A stretch of DNA of 64,000 nt from Cercospora beticola. Lineage: Eukaryota; Ascomycota; Dothideomycetes; Mycosphaerellales; Mycosphaerellaceae. Positions 45,173 to 56,008 of this stretch are shown one piece after another. The notes below the pieces were generated by a model. It saw nothing but the letters and a program-made list of their open reading frames with translations, ran no database searches and was not told the origin of the DNA. How positions within the stretch are numbered: position 1 is the first letter of the stretch; each line of letters begins with the position of its first letter. A program made the translations under genes and the position numbers. The stretch is from assembly GCF_033473495.1 (NCBI RefSeq), contig NC_088937.1, positions 1,116,001 to 1,180,000 on the forward strand, read 5' to 3'.

Positions 45173-47068
45173 ATGGTCACGCGACAGAAGAGTGTCATTA
45201 CGGACGACGCGCACCTTGCGGCGCTGGGTGTAAAGCAAGAGCTAAAGAGGAACTTCTCTCCACTCTCTATGCTTGGGTTGGCCTTCGCGTAAGTGAAAGA
45301 ATCTTGGTCGCCTGCATGGCGGGCGATGTCCTGTTCTGCCGGAACAATGTAAAGCTCGTGTGAAAAATACATGCTTACAGGTCCTCGAAGAATCCTAAAC
45401 TCATGGACTGCCTTATCTACATCAATGTCGCTGGCACTGCCATCCGGAGGACCGACCAGTGTAATTTGGGGTCTGGTCACAGCTGGATTCTTCAACCTCT
45501 GCTTGGCGGCATCACTCGCAGAGTTTCTCAGCGCGTATCCAACTGCAGGAGGACAGTACCACTGTAAGCAGCACTTCTTGAGAAGCCAGCAGTGTGATGA
45601 ACAAAGGCTGACTTGACCTTTCTGCAGGGGTACACATCATCTCCTGGCATCAATGGAAGCCGCTTCTCTCCTGGATCACTGGTTGGATCAACGTCTTTGG
45701 CTGGATGGCTCTGACGGCAACGGGCGGTCTCCTCGGAAGTCAGATCATCATCGGCATCATCGCAATCTACGATACGACCTACGAAGCACAGAGATGGCAT
45801 CAATTCCTTATCTACATGGGCTACACGATCGTCGCCACACTATTGAATGCGTTTGGTAATTCGCTTCTTCCCCTCATCAATAAGGCCGCCATTATGTGGA
45901 GCATCACCGGATTTGTTGTGATTTGCATCACAGTTTTGGCGTGTGCCTCGCCAGACTACAACTCTGGAGATCTTGTGTACCGAACATTCTTGAACGAGAC
46001 CGGATGGCCAGATGGAATCGCTTGGATGCTCGGTCTCCTACAAGGCACTCTCGGTCTGACTGGCTACGATGCCACTGCGCACATGGTCGAAGAGATTCCC
46101 AACGCAGTTGTCGAGGCTGTAAGCAATCGGCCTTGGCCACAATTTAGTGGTATCTGCTAACATGCGAGGCAGCCTAAAATTCTGATCTATTGCGTGGCAA
46201 TCGGGACATTCACCGGCTTTGTATTCCTCTCCTGCTTGCTCTTTGTGGCGGGAGATCTCACGGATGTCATTTCTTCACCAGCCGGACCACTCAATCAGAT
46301 TCTCTACAACGCTACAGGCAGTCGAGCAGGCATGGTCTGTCTGCTGATGTTTCCGCTGATATGTTTGCTTTTCGCCACGACTGCGATCATGACAACCTCG
46401 TCAAGAATGACATATGGTGAGTTCTGTAACACTGCCGATTCATGATTCATGCTGACATCCGCAGCTTTCGCTCGCGATGGCGGCCTGCCTTTTTCACGGT
46501 ACTTGGCCCGCGTCCACAAGAGGCTCGACGTGCCATTGGAAGCACTTGGTCTTACAACAGCGGTTGTCACGATATTCGGTCTGATCTTCTTGGGCTCAAC
46601 AAGCGCGTTCAATGCAATTGTCAGTGCGTCTGTTGTTGCACTGGGGGTGTCGTACGGCATACCCATCACGATCAATTGCCTACGAGGCCGAAAGCAACTT
46701 CCCCCAACCCGAACGTTTGTTCTACCAGAATGGCTCGGCTGGACAGTCAATCTTATGGTATGTGAATCTCAGGCCTACCCACGAGGAAAAGCTGACGCCA
46801 GCAGGGAATTGCATTTGTCCTCGTCACCACCGTTCTGTTCGTCTTCCCACCCGAGCTTCCAGTGACTGGCAGCAACATGAACTACTGCATTGTCGCGTTC
46901 GCTGTAGTCTTCATCATCAGCGTCGTTCAGTGGTTCGTGGACGGCGCGAAGAACTATTCCGGACCGAAGCCAGATCTTACTCTGGTCGCGATGGACACGT
47001 CAGATTCGATTCCTGAGCACGACGCACTTGGCTCCTCAGCACTCAAAGACAAAAGACTGAGCGTCTGA
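45173..47068 (+). CDS. Amino acid/GABA/choline-type permease (APC superfamily)
   Basis: Six exons: 45173..45288, 45391..45563, 45628..46118, 46173..46416, 46465..46757 and 46805..47068, with introns of 102, 64, 54, 48 and 47 bp; 526 aa with frame kept at each join. It has about 12 hydrophobic segments. The signature LNSWTALSTSMSLALPSGGP and PTAGGQYH-WVHIISW, plus GYDATAHMVEEIPNA and TYAFARDGGLPFS, are those of the yeast amino-acid/choline transporter group (UGA4/HNM1-like). It should import amino acids or related amines through the plasma membrane; the exact substrate is not visible. The first acceptor at 45390 was chosen to restore ..FA-ILNSW; an AG ten bases earlier breaks frame. Confidence 0.92.
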
Positions 47069-47604
47069 AGCAGAGGTACGTACTTCTCCTGTCTACTTCC
47101 CCATCACGCTGTTATGATTATACACCAAGGGTTTACTCGAATCATGATGAGAGTTTACAATTTACAATTACAATTGTTCCTAATGACACAGCACAAAACT
47201 ACCCTCTTGCGTTCTACTTGCATTTCTGCGATGATTTGGACATGTGCTGACAGTTCGCGTTACAGGTGGCCCTCATAGTTAGCAAGACAGAAAATGTGAA
47301 ATAGCCTGTGCAAGAATGGATTATACGCCTTGACTTCATTTTGAAACTCTGTTCCACTGTTCTGTAGCACGGTGTTTGCTTGTCTACCAGACTCTAATTT
47401 TGTTTCTCGAGGCTCTGCTGGAGTCCTTCGTTGTCGTTACATCGGCAACTGCTACTCCCTCCAACAACGGATACCTGACAACCGACGCGGGGTTGGCTAG
47501 AACCTCAGTGAAGCATGAACATAGGCTCCGCCATTCCGATGTGCTCTTTTGCCAGCGCACATGGTCCGAACGACATTTCCAGATGTCAGACTGATTCGGA
47601 TGTC
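47069..47604. other. Convergent intergenic region
   Basis: About 540 bp between two stop codons. The first part is AT-rich and includes a TTTACAATTTACAATTACAATTG stretch. No gene seen. Confidence 0.4.
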
Positions 47605-48604
47605 CTACATAGTCTGATCGGCGGTCGTAGCTATCCTCTTGCCAATACGACAGCGGAATTGAGATCCATAGTTGCCAGCAATACCCACAACGACCTTGAA
47701 TCCTACCGAATGCGAACTGACCCGGTCAAGGATCATATCGATCAGCTCTTGGGGTAGATCTTGACCAGCCACTTTGAGCACTATCATGCGGCTGTACTGC
47801 ACCTCGTGCACGGAGCGCAGAGCCACGCCAGCAGAGGGTAGCAGAATCTGGTTTGGCCCATCAAAAGTGCTTTTGTCGGTGGGCGCAGCCAAGTGACCGG
47901 AAAACATGCTGAAGATGCGGAGGGAACGAAGCATGACGGACGACCAATCGAAGGTGTCGACCTGACTCGCTTTGAACTTCAGGTTCCAGTGTCGACAGAT
48001 GATCTGGGTGAGTGTCCGGTCGGCGCTCTTGATGTAGCGTCCTGCCCGACCACTATCGCGGTTGAGCTGACGCCAAATTTTCTGGGTATCTTGTTCCTTG
48101 GCCCAGAGTTGGGCGAGCTTCTCAAGTGCCGCAAACAGCATCTCGACAGCAGAGATGGTTTCGCTAGGAAAAGCGGCAAGAATCTTGATGGCCTCGAAGA
48201 CATGAAGGCCGCATCCGTTCCATTCAGTCAAGATATCGCTTGTCAAGCGTCGGGCCTCTTGCACATCGCTGGTTTCTCTGAGGCGTCGAAGACGAGCGCG
48301 ACGTTGCGACTTCGGGAGTTTCTTGGTCGAAGTAGCGATTTGCACGATTGCACTTGATGTATCGCTTTGATCCTGCGTTGCGATGGCTGTGTCGGGATGT
48401 GCTGGAACGCCCAATACAGCGTTGACCTTGCCACGGTGGGCGAACTGACGCTCGAAAACCTTCAATGTCGCAAGCAAGACAGGCCTGGTGTTGTTGACGA
48501 GCTTCTCGGTGCCTGGGTCGACTTGAAAAGCAGATCAGCGGCGGTTACTGTAATGGGCGAGCTGGGTACTCACTAGGGGGATCATACACGACCGTTGCGG
48601 CCAT
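47605..48604 (-). CDS. Uncharacterised 315-aa protein
   Basis: Two exons, a 31-nt first exon 48604..48574 (MAATVVYDPP) and 48521..47605, joined over a 52-bp intron (GTGAGT..AAG) to read YDPP-IDPGTEKLVNN. I do not recognise it. It is soluble and mostly helical, with an Arg/Lys-rich KKLPKSQRRARLRRLRE patch (about 88-104), Trp-containing helices (QLWAKEQDTQKIWRQLN) and an LPQELIDMILDRVSSH motif near the end that looks like the start of an F-box, though placed C-terminally. The small first exon and its splice are supported by frame but not by homology. Confidence 0.68.
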
Positions 48605-49360
48605 GATGCTGCAGAATAGTGGCCGTCCGATAGACGAAGCGAAGGATGTCGATGACAAGGTGAAGTGAGAATGATACCGGACGTTAGTCACGTTCGGCTC
48701 ACGTCCCTGCGTTGACCGTTGGAGAGGCAGGTGCAATTGAAGACAGCTGCACCTGCTCGTCTATCGTGTTTGCATCAACGCGACGTCTCTCGGGACATAA
48801 TGTATATAGATGATACCGCGCGATCGATGCATGCCTAACTAATCGCCGGCCATGGCCAGAACATAGATTCCAAGTTCTCAGCGATCTCTGGCGAAGAGCA
48901 GGACATTGGCAATGGCAAGTGCGATCAAGAGAAACCCGGGTCGTTGAAATGTGGACGCGGCATCGCGCGCGGCTGCATTGTCATCAAAGCAAGCATGTGC
49001 GCTGAAACTGCGGATGGCACTCTCATCATCAATGCTATGTTGATAGATGCTCGTGAAGCATGATGTGAAGCGCGAGACGCGTGGTGACATGTGAAGGGTG
49101 GGTCCCTGGCGAAAGCTTAAGGTCGGCAAAATGCCATAGGTGGCATGTGTGGCCATCGAGGACGAGCGTCAGTCTTTTGGACACGTCGAGCACAAAACGC
49201 CCCTCACAGCCCTTCTTTCAAGTCGCCGAAGAAACGTCGTCTTCGAACACGCCATCGCTCCGATGCTCTTTTAAATCCCTCTAGCCCGTTGTCACCGACA
49301 CTTCGTTCTGGACTGGACCTACTCTCCGGAGCACCCATCCACCCACACAAAACTACAGCC
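48605..49360. promoter_or_regulatory. Divergent promoter region (315-aa gene / Lhs1)
   Basis: About 755 bp between start codons. The Lhs1 frame stays open upstream to 49145, but the signal peptide at 49361 argues for the later start. No specific UPR or heat-shock element could be assigned with confidence. Confidence 0.4.
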
Positions 49361-52324
49361 ATGTTACCATCAGGACGGCGGCGCGCAGGCGCGCTTTCGC
49401 CTTTAACGACCTGTCTTGCGTTGCTCCTTCTCTTCACAACCACAGCCAGTGCTGCAGTGTTGGGCATCGATTTCGGCACATTGAACATCAAGGCCGCATT
49501 GGTGAAGCCTGGCATTCCGCTTGACATAGTCTTGACGAAAGACTCAAAACGGAAAGAGACGGCGGCATTGGCCTTCAAACCAACACGCGATGAGAAGAAC
49601 AACATTATCGTCAAAGAGGGTAGCTTCCCTGAACGAGCGTACGGTGGTGATGCTTTGGCTCTACAAGGACGAATGCCTGGCGAGGTCTTCCCAAATTTGA
49701 AACAGCTCCTGGGACTTTCTGGCGAAAGAGCAGCAGAAACAGTGGCAACATACAAGCAGCGTTACCCTGCTGTTCAGGCGGAGCATGTGGAATCACTCGG
49801 CACCACGGTTTTCAAGAGTGCGGCATTTCCTAGCGAACATCTGCCATACAGCGTGGAGGAATTGGTGGGCATGGAACTGGCAAATATCAAGCGCAATGCA
49901 GAGGACATGGCTGGCAAAGGAAGCTCTGTGAACGATGCGGTAATAACAATTCCAAACTTCTACACAGCAGACGAAAAACGAGCCATCGTGCACGCTGCCT
50001 ACTTTGCCGGCTTCAACGTCCTCGGCCTCATCTCAGATGGCTTGGCTGTTGGTCTCGACTACGCGAAGACGCGAACCTTTCCAGACATATCGAAGGGCGA
50101 ATCCCCAGAATATCATCTCGTTTATGATATGGGCGCTGGTTCTACGACAGCTAGCGTCCTACGCTTCCAGAGCAAGAATGTCAAGGATGTGGGCAAGTTC
50201 AACAAAACGGTTCAAGAGGTCACAGTGCAAGGAGTTGGCTGGGACCGGACACTCGGCGGCGATGCTCTCAACCATGTGATACTCGACGAGTTCGTGGCGA
50301 AGCTCTTGGCCAAGTCGGAGGTGCAGAGCCGGGGCACAACGGAGGCTGAGATCAGATCAAATGGTCGCGTCATGGCGCGCTTCTGGAAGGAGGCCGAGAG
50401 GGTTCGACAGGTACTCAGTGCGAACTCGGACACGTCTGCAGGATTTGAAGAGATTCTTCCCGATATCGACCTTCGTGTGAAGCTTACGCGCGCGGAGTTT
50501 GAGAAGCTCGCAGCTGATCACGCAAGTCGAGTGGCCACGCCTCTGGAAGATGCCCTGGCGATGGCGAAGTTGACTTCCAAGGACCTCAATTCAGTCATCC
50601 TTCATGGAGGTGCCATTCGCACTCCTTTTGTTCAGAGCAGACTTGAAGCCGTGATCGATGACAAGGCAAAGCTGAGGAGCAACGTCAATCCTGATGAATC
50701 TGCAGTTTTTGGTGCCGCCTTCAAAGCGGCCGGTCTCTCACCAAGCTTCAAGGTCAAGGAAATTCGCGACTCTGAAGCCGCTGGATACGCAACGAGCCTA
50801 GTCTACCAAGACGGCGGGAAGGAGAGGAAGCAAGGGTTGTTCCTTCCAAATTCTCCAGCAGGCTCTGGTGCTACAGTCAAACAGGTCACCTTCAAGGACC
50901 GCGAAAACTTCTCCTTCGGCTTCACCCAAAAGGTCGACGGAATCGACCGCCCAATCCTCGATGTCAAGGTGGAGAATCTTACGGCCTCTGTCGATCAAAT
51001 GAAGTCAAAGTTCGGTTGCGAGAAGGATGAGATGATTGTGAGATTCAGCTCCAGGCTCAATCCCAACTTCGGCCTTCCAGACGTCCTCAGTGGAAGCGTG
51101 GGCTGTGCGGTGAACGAAACAGCAAAGTCCGGCAGTGTTGGCGATTCAGTGAAAGGTTGGCTTGGTCTAGGCAAGAAGAAAGACCAAGAGCCTCTGAAAG
51201 AAGAAGAGGACGACACGCCAGTCGAAGATGTCACCGCCGCCAGCTCTGCATCAAGCTCTTCGACCTCATCTAGCTCATCCTCTTCATCTTCTGCATCTGA
51301 GTCCCCTACGCCGAAGATCGAGATTGTCCTGCTGAAGTTCTCCACTGCTCCGCTCGGCAACCCACAGCCCGATGGAGCTCAACTGCAGCGTCTGGGGGAA
51401 AGGCTGAAGGACTTCGACGCTTCGGACAGAGCCCGTACTGCTCGCGATGAGGCTCAAAATGTGCTAGAAAGCTTTACCTATTCTGTGCGCGACTTCTTGG
51501 AGAATGCCGATTACACTGCCGTCAGCACAAAAGAGCAACGCAGTCAGATCAGCAAGCTCTTGGAATCTACGAAAGAATGGATGGAGACTGGCGAACCTGG
51601 AAAGGCGACCACAGAAGTTCTAAAGGAGAAATACAAGGCGCTGAAGGACCTCGTGGACCCCATCAAAATACGCAAGACCGAGACCTCCCAGCGTGCAACT
51701 TTAGTCCCAGCGCTTCAGAAGAGCCTGGAAAAGGCCAAGAAATCGATCGCGAAGTACCAGGACAAGATCGAGAAGGCCAAGGCCTCCCTCAGCGCCTCCA
51801 GCACGAGTACTTCGACTGCAGCGCCTGCTTCGTCTAGCGATGCGGATGACTTGGAGGAGCCAGATGCCGCGACCACGCCCGAACCCGAACCAAGCAAGGA
51901 GCCTTCACCTCTACTGAGCCTTGACTTGACGAGCATCACCGAGAAGTACGACGAGATCTCTGAATGGCTGACTGAGAAGCTGGCCGAGCAGGGTAAACTC
52001 AAGCCTTTCGAGGATCCTGTGCTTCTCGTCAAGGACATTGAGAAACGCTCGACTGAGATCACAAACGCCGTGGAAGATCTTGTTCGCAGGGCTTCTGTCA
52101 AGCCAACTGTCAAGAAGCCACCAAAACCAAAAGCTTCACCAAAGCCGAAGCCTAGCAAAAAGGCTAAAGGCGACGATGCTGAGCCTGAAGAGCCTGCTCC
52201 GGCAGATACACCGAAGGCCGAGGACGGCAAGCCGGTGACAGGAGGTGAAAGCATTGAGGACATGATGGACTGGTTGAACAAGGCCAAGCAGAAAGATGAG
52301 GTTCCGCCTCGTGATGAGCTGTAA
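49361..52324 (+). CDS. LHS1: ER Hsp70-family chaperone Lhs1/Grp170 (HYOU1 type)
   Basis: A single exon, 987 aa. The start at 49361 yields a signal peptide (LTTCLALLLLFTTTASAAV) directly followed by the ATPase phosphate-1 motif LGIDFGTLNIKAALVKPG. Further Hsp70 motifs are DAVITIPNFYTADEKRAIVH, LVYDMGAGSTTASVL and VILHGGAIRTPFVQS. A long acidic/Ser insert (about 600-645) precedes a helical Grp170-type C-terminal region. The protein ends in RDEL, an ER-retrieval tetrapeptide. In yeast, Lhs1 is the nucleotide-exchange factor and partner of Kar2/BiP for translocation and folding. A Lys/Pro/Ser linker (PKPKASPKPKPSKKAKG) lies near the end. The family call is strong. Confidence 0.95.
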   Translation: MLPSGRRRAGALSPLTTCLALLLLFTTTASAAVLGIDFGTLNIKAALVKPGIPLDIVLTKDSKRKETAALAFKPTRDEKNNIIVKEGSFPERAYGGDALALQGRMPGEVFPNLKQLLGLSGERAAETVATYKQRYPAVQAEHVESLGTTVFKSAAFPSEHLPYSVEELVGMELANIKRNAEDMAGKGSSVNDAVITIPNFYTADEKRAIVHAAYFAGFNVLGLISDGLAVGLDYAKTRTFPDISKGESPEYHLVYDMGAGSTTASVLRFQSKNVKDVGKFNKTVQEVTVQGVGWDRTLGGDALNHVILDEFVAKLLAKSEVQSRGTTEAEIRSNGRVMARFWKEAERVRQVLSANSDTSAGFEEILPDIDLRVKLTRAEFEKLAADHASRVATPLEDALAMAKLTSKDLNSVILHGGAIRTPFVQSRLEAVIDDKAKLRSNVNPDESAVFGAAFKAAGLSPSFKVKEIRDSEAAGYATSLVYQDGGKERKQGLFLPNSPAGSGATVKQVTFKDRENFSFGFTQKVDGIDRPILDVKVENLTASVDQMKSKFGCEKDEMIVRFSSRLNPNFGLPDVLSGSVGCAVNETAKSGSVGDSVKGWLGLGKKKDQEPLKEEEDDTPVEDVTAASSASSSSTSSSSSSSSSASESPTPKIEIVLLKFSTAPLGNPQPDGAQLQRLGERLKDFDASDRARTARDEAQNVLESFTYSVRDFLENADYTAVSTKEQRSQISKLLESTKEWMETGEPGKATTEVLKEKYKALKDLVDPIKIRKTETSQRATLVPALQKSLEKAKKSIAKYQDKIEKAKASLSASSTSTSTAAPASSSDADDLEEPDAATTPEPEPSKEPSPLLSLDLTSITEKYDEISEWLTEKLAEQGKLKPFEDPVLLVKDIEKRSTEITNAVEDLVRRASVKPTVKKPPKPKASPKPKPSKKAKGDDAEPEEPAPADTPKAEDGKPVTGGESIEDMMDWLNKAKQKDEVPPRDEL

Positions 52325-53158
52325 TTGGGTGCATATAGCCTGTAGACATGAATAGATGCATTAAGAATTCCTATGAAGCAAAAGTTTGAGATGCACATGT
52401 TCGAAACAAGACATAGGGAACAAGGTATAATGACTGCGCAAAAGACGTGTGCGCAAAGCGAACAACATGCAACAAAAAAAAAGGTTTGATCTTCGATGCA
52501 AAAGGAGACAAAAAAAAAGAAAGGCTTGCTGGTGACTTTTCGTCACCTAACATGTTGAGACATCTCGGTCATGGTAAACCACAACCAGTGCGTGTTTTGG
52601 AAATGCTCGCACTGCAGATTGATTAGTCAAGTTCGCGGCTTGAGCGCAAATTGATTAGCTTACCTGAGAATCGAACTCAGATTTTAGGATGCCTTCGTAG
52701 AAGAGCCTGCTCTGGTGAACAGGTCATACTCTGAGAGTATGAGACCTACGTCCTAACCGTTAGACGATGCAAGCGCTGAAATCCCGAGGGTGTGGCCCTC
52801 GAGATCGCCTTGTTGATTGGCTAGAGCAAAGATAATGTTGTATATGAAGGCCACATTTAGGGTGAAGTGAAATTTCAGTCAAAGTGGGGCTTGGTGGGGC
52901 TCATCGGCTGCAGCTACTTCTCTAGCAAGACTCTCCTTCCTTTACAGATACGATAATGGCATGAGAGTAGAGAAAGATGGAGAAGCACAGTGATTAGGAT
53001 CATGAACTGGTATGGATTGAAAGCAGTGATCCCGTCAAATACAGACTGAGCCACAGCATGACACAGGCCTGCAGCGAATCGCCATCGGACACACCATTGA
53101 TAATGTATAATAACAGCCTGGCGATAGAGCCACATCCAGATCTATATGGCATTTTCAC
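52325..53158. other. Intergenic region with A-tracts and a tRNA-like element
   Basis: About 830 bp. A9 runs occur near 52476 and 52511, within about 200 bp downstream of Lhs1. The tRNA-like element (52657..52775) is listed separately. The remainder up to the thioesterase stop shows nothing else. Confidence 0.45.
52657..52775 (-). tRNA. Degenerate or intron-containing tRNA-like sequence
   Basis: On the minus strand it has a box-A-like GTCTAACGGTTAGGAC (a D-arm with conserved A14, G18G19, A21), and a box-B/T-arm CTGAGTTCGATTCTCAG with a perfect 5-bp stem. Outer sequences GCTTGC and GTAAGC pair over six positions, with an end mismatch. Between them lie TAGGT-CTCATA, consistent with a CAT anticodon loop, and an extra segment of about 46 nt containing the 8-bp inverted repeat TCATACTC-tca-GAGTATGA. 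Removing that segment leaves about 72 nt that folds roughly as a tRNA. There is no close T4 terminator, and the anticodon stem is imperfect, so a pseudogene or tRNA-derived element is possible. Isotype is unresolved. Confidence 0.45.
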
Positions 53159-53789
53159 TCATATCTTTACATCAGCGTCAATATTATACTTATTATGCTC
53201 GCACGTCACGAGCGCAGTACCATCCTTTTCCCTCTTGAGCACCGCTTTCACCAGAGCTATACGCTTGCCAACATGTACAGTCTGCATCAACAATCCCGTC
53301 AACATTGTCATCTATTCAGGACTTGATGAATCGCACTTACCTCACACTCCATCAACAGCATCTCACCTTTCACAGCAGGCCTCAAATAACTGAACGTAAT
53401 TGCTCTGCACAGACCCAGATTCGGCCAAAAGTCCGGCTTTGAGATAGGCCACAGTGCCCAAGTCGTTGCACACTCAAACATGGCCATGCTCGCCCCTGCG
53501 TGTAATGTTCCCATTGGATTGAGGAATTCAGGCTGCGCTCGAAATCGAAAAGTGGCTCTGCAGGTCTTGTCCGAAAGTATCTCTACGTCGGCAATTTCGA
53601 CAATCTCGAGCCATGGGAGGAGGAAGTGTTTGCCATCTTTATCGTACTATGTATTTGTGTCGGTATGATGCAAAAGTTGAATTGGTTGAGATTGTCGGAG
53701 TGGTGCGTTGGTACCTTTGTTAAGTGCTCGGGCGCGAGCAGGGCTTTCGTCATACGCGTTTTGAGGTCTTCGTTCGGAATCTGTGCCAT
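53159..53789 (-). CDS. Hotdog-fold acyl-CoA thioesterase (PaaI/ACOT13-like)
   Basis: Three exons, 53789..53715, 53646..53341 and 53281..53159, with introns of 68 and 59 bp (GTACCA..TAG, GTAAGT..CAG); 167 aa. Reading across splices gives PEHLTK-YDKDGKHFLL and LMECE-TVHVGKRIALV. The central helix region PEFLNPMGTLHAGASMAMFE contains the thioesterase 4HBT/PaaI motif (N-x-x-G-T-L-H), and VHVGKRIALVKAVLKRE with LVTCEHNK forms the last strands. Such enzymes hydrolyse acyl-CoA thioesters. No clear organelle signal is present. The first Met could be 14 codons earlier only by a GTG, so MAQIPN is preferred. Confidence 0.88.
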
Positions 53790-54204
53790 GCTGTTGGTGA
53801 TAGTCGAAATTGCTAAACTATTCTCGTTCACAATGTGTAATGTACGTGTGAGTTGAATGAAGTATGTGGTGAACCCTGTTGATCACTGGGCTTTGAGTAG
53901 AGCCGAGGTACAGGTGAGTGTCCATTCCTTGACAGTATGGATGCTTTACCTCCGTAACACAAGGCTGCATGTCTGGCTATGGTGAAACTCACAATGCCAG
54001 CAATCTGATATGCTTCTTGATCTGGCACGGCCAATTGATGATGTCGATCTGAACAGCGCGATAATTGAGCTTGAATTCGTACTCGGAATTTGGGCCTAAG
54101 TAGCGTATGGTGTGAATGTGCTGCCTTCAAGCTCGAAGAATATTCGCCCTTGTGTCCTCAGTGGCTCGGGATCGGACAATGCTCGCTGTCTGGGAGCATG
54201 ATCA
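53790..54204. other. Intergenic region between FAD oxidoreductase stop and thioesterase start
   Basis: About 415 bp, both flanking genes on the minus strand. It holds the thioesterase promoter. A 100-aa minus frame here has no family features. Confidence 0.4.
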
Positions 54205-55633
54205 TCAAAGCTTCGCTGTCGATTTCGCATGCGTATTGTCCCATCCTTCCAGCGTCACATTCAGTGTCGAATCGAGTCTCGCTTGCGACGATCTGTACAG
54301 CCTGGGTAAATCAACCTCGTCTGCTCTCTTGTCCTCCAATACCATGGATGCCACGGCCTTCGCAGAGAGAAATATCTGTGGCATCCCGTGTCCAGAGAAA
54401 CCAGCACAAATGTATTGACCCTTTTTGCCAGGTACCTCTCCCACATGAGGAAACCCATTGCTACTGTAACCCATGATGCCCGACCAACATGCATCAGTAT
54501 ATGCCCCACTGTCTTCCCAGCCGCGGAAGTGGCGTTGCATATAGCCATCAAAGTAGTGTTTGGCAGATTCGATGAGTTTTGAGTCGTCGTAATTGTCGTA
54601 CCAGGAGTCAAGCTGTTTGAAATAGTCCCTCCTGCCGCCGCCCACAATGATACTCCCATCGCTGCGAGGAATAAGATAATCGTACTCCCCAGGCGCGAGT
54701 CTCATGATGTAGCTATTCGTCAGAAGCGGAGCGTCGGGTTTAGTAGACACAATACGACTGCAGATCCCTCGTACACCGATAATCTTTCCCTTGTACTCTG
54801 GAAGTAGCGAAGAGGTATAAGCATTGCTCGCGTAGATGACCTTCGCGGCCTGCATCGTGCCTCGTTCGGTCTCGACCGCCCAGCGCCCGGAGCCTCCAGC
54901 AGGTTTTACAGACTTGACCGGAGTGTGGGTTTGCAGATTGACGCCTTTGCCAACAGCTTTCTGCAGTAGATGCAGAACCAACTTGTATGGCCAGACATGT
55001 GCTGCCGTATAGGTGAAGCATGCCTTTGCTCCTTTGATGCCAGAAATCTGATGAAAATGGTCAGTTCGCACAATCAGCCAAGAGGATAAACCCGTCACCT
55101 ACACCCTGCGCCGTGCGTGGACCACTGTAGTGGACTTCACTTGCTGTCGATATATTTGCATCGTGAAGCGCATCCAAGCCTTGTTTGAGTTCCCTGTGAG
55201 CAGACTCGTACATGCAGACATCTGTCGCTCTTGTTACAACGAAATCGCAGTCAATTGCTTCCTTCTCAACCAGCTTTTGAATCTCTTTCACTTGTCTCGC
55301 TTCGAAAGAAGCGACTTCCTCAGCCGCCTCACGCCCATGTGTCTTGAGAGCCCCAGCTGCTCTATAGTAAGGGTCTGGCTTGAGGTGTCCACCGTTGCGG
55401 CCAGTGGCACCAGAGCAAGCCTGTCTAGCTTCCAACAACACGATAGACACGGGCTTTTGCGACGTTTCGCTCTTCTCCAATAAATGGTAAGCCAGGCTTG
55501 CGCCAGCATATCCGGCGCCAATAATCACAATGTCAGCCTCGGCGGGCAACCGCTCTGTTGTCCTGTGGTCGTCCAAGGCGTGTAAATCAGACCTCCAGAA
55601 GGACTGGGTTGCATTAGGGACGGGCACTGCCAT
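54205..55633 (-). CDS. FAD-dependent oxidoreductase of the D-amino-acid-oxidase (DAO) family
   Basis: Two exons, 55633..55103 and 55047..54205, with a 55-bp intron (GTAGGT..CAG); 457 aa. The join reads PRTAQG-ISGIKGAKACF. The dinucleotide fold is ADIVIIGAGYAGASLAYHL, with the family motif CSGATGRNGGHLKPD after it and the C-terminal GFSGHGMPQIFLSAKAVA flavin contact. The central DYLIPRSDGSIIVGGGRRDY is common in this group of amine and amino-acid oxidases. The protein ends AKL, a consistent PTS1, so a peroxisomal oxidase is likely. Substrate (a secondary or D-amino acid) is not certain. It lies three genes away from ureD and may contribute to nitrogen use; that is inference. Confidence 0.9.
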
Positions 55634-56008
55634 TCTGCAGTTTGTGTTTATCCTATCACTTCTTCTTCCAGATGTTCCAATGCGGCGCAGTCGAAATCAA
55701 GTCCAAGCATATAGCAAGAATGCAGTGGCGGAGATGCATAGCAGCAGTGGCAGCGCTTGTTGGTGGGCTGCATGGCCCATCGGGCCGGTGTCCCATCCCG
55801 GCCTATCGGGCGACACAATATCCACCTAGCTTATCATTGCTCAATCGAGCAGTGCCCTTCTAGTTCGACGAAGGAACGAAGTTATCAAGGCCCAGATTGA
55901 AGTGCAATGGAGCCCCGTCTCTGCGGGCAAATGACCCTCTGCCTGCAAGTGCTAAAGATCTTGGCCTTCCAGCGAGATCAATGAGCTATGCCAAGAAGTT
56001 GGGACGAG
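55634..56008. other. Intergenic region
   Basis: 375 bp between the FAD oxidoreductase start and the stop of the Zn2Cys6 gene, both minus strand. No element recognised. Confidence 0.4.

Noticed and set aside
52470..52525. A-tracts after Lhs1 as evidence of a retroelement insertion
   Set aside because: Two separate A9 runs without target-site duplications or coding remnants; more likely ordinary AT-rich 3' flank.
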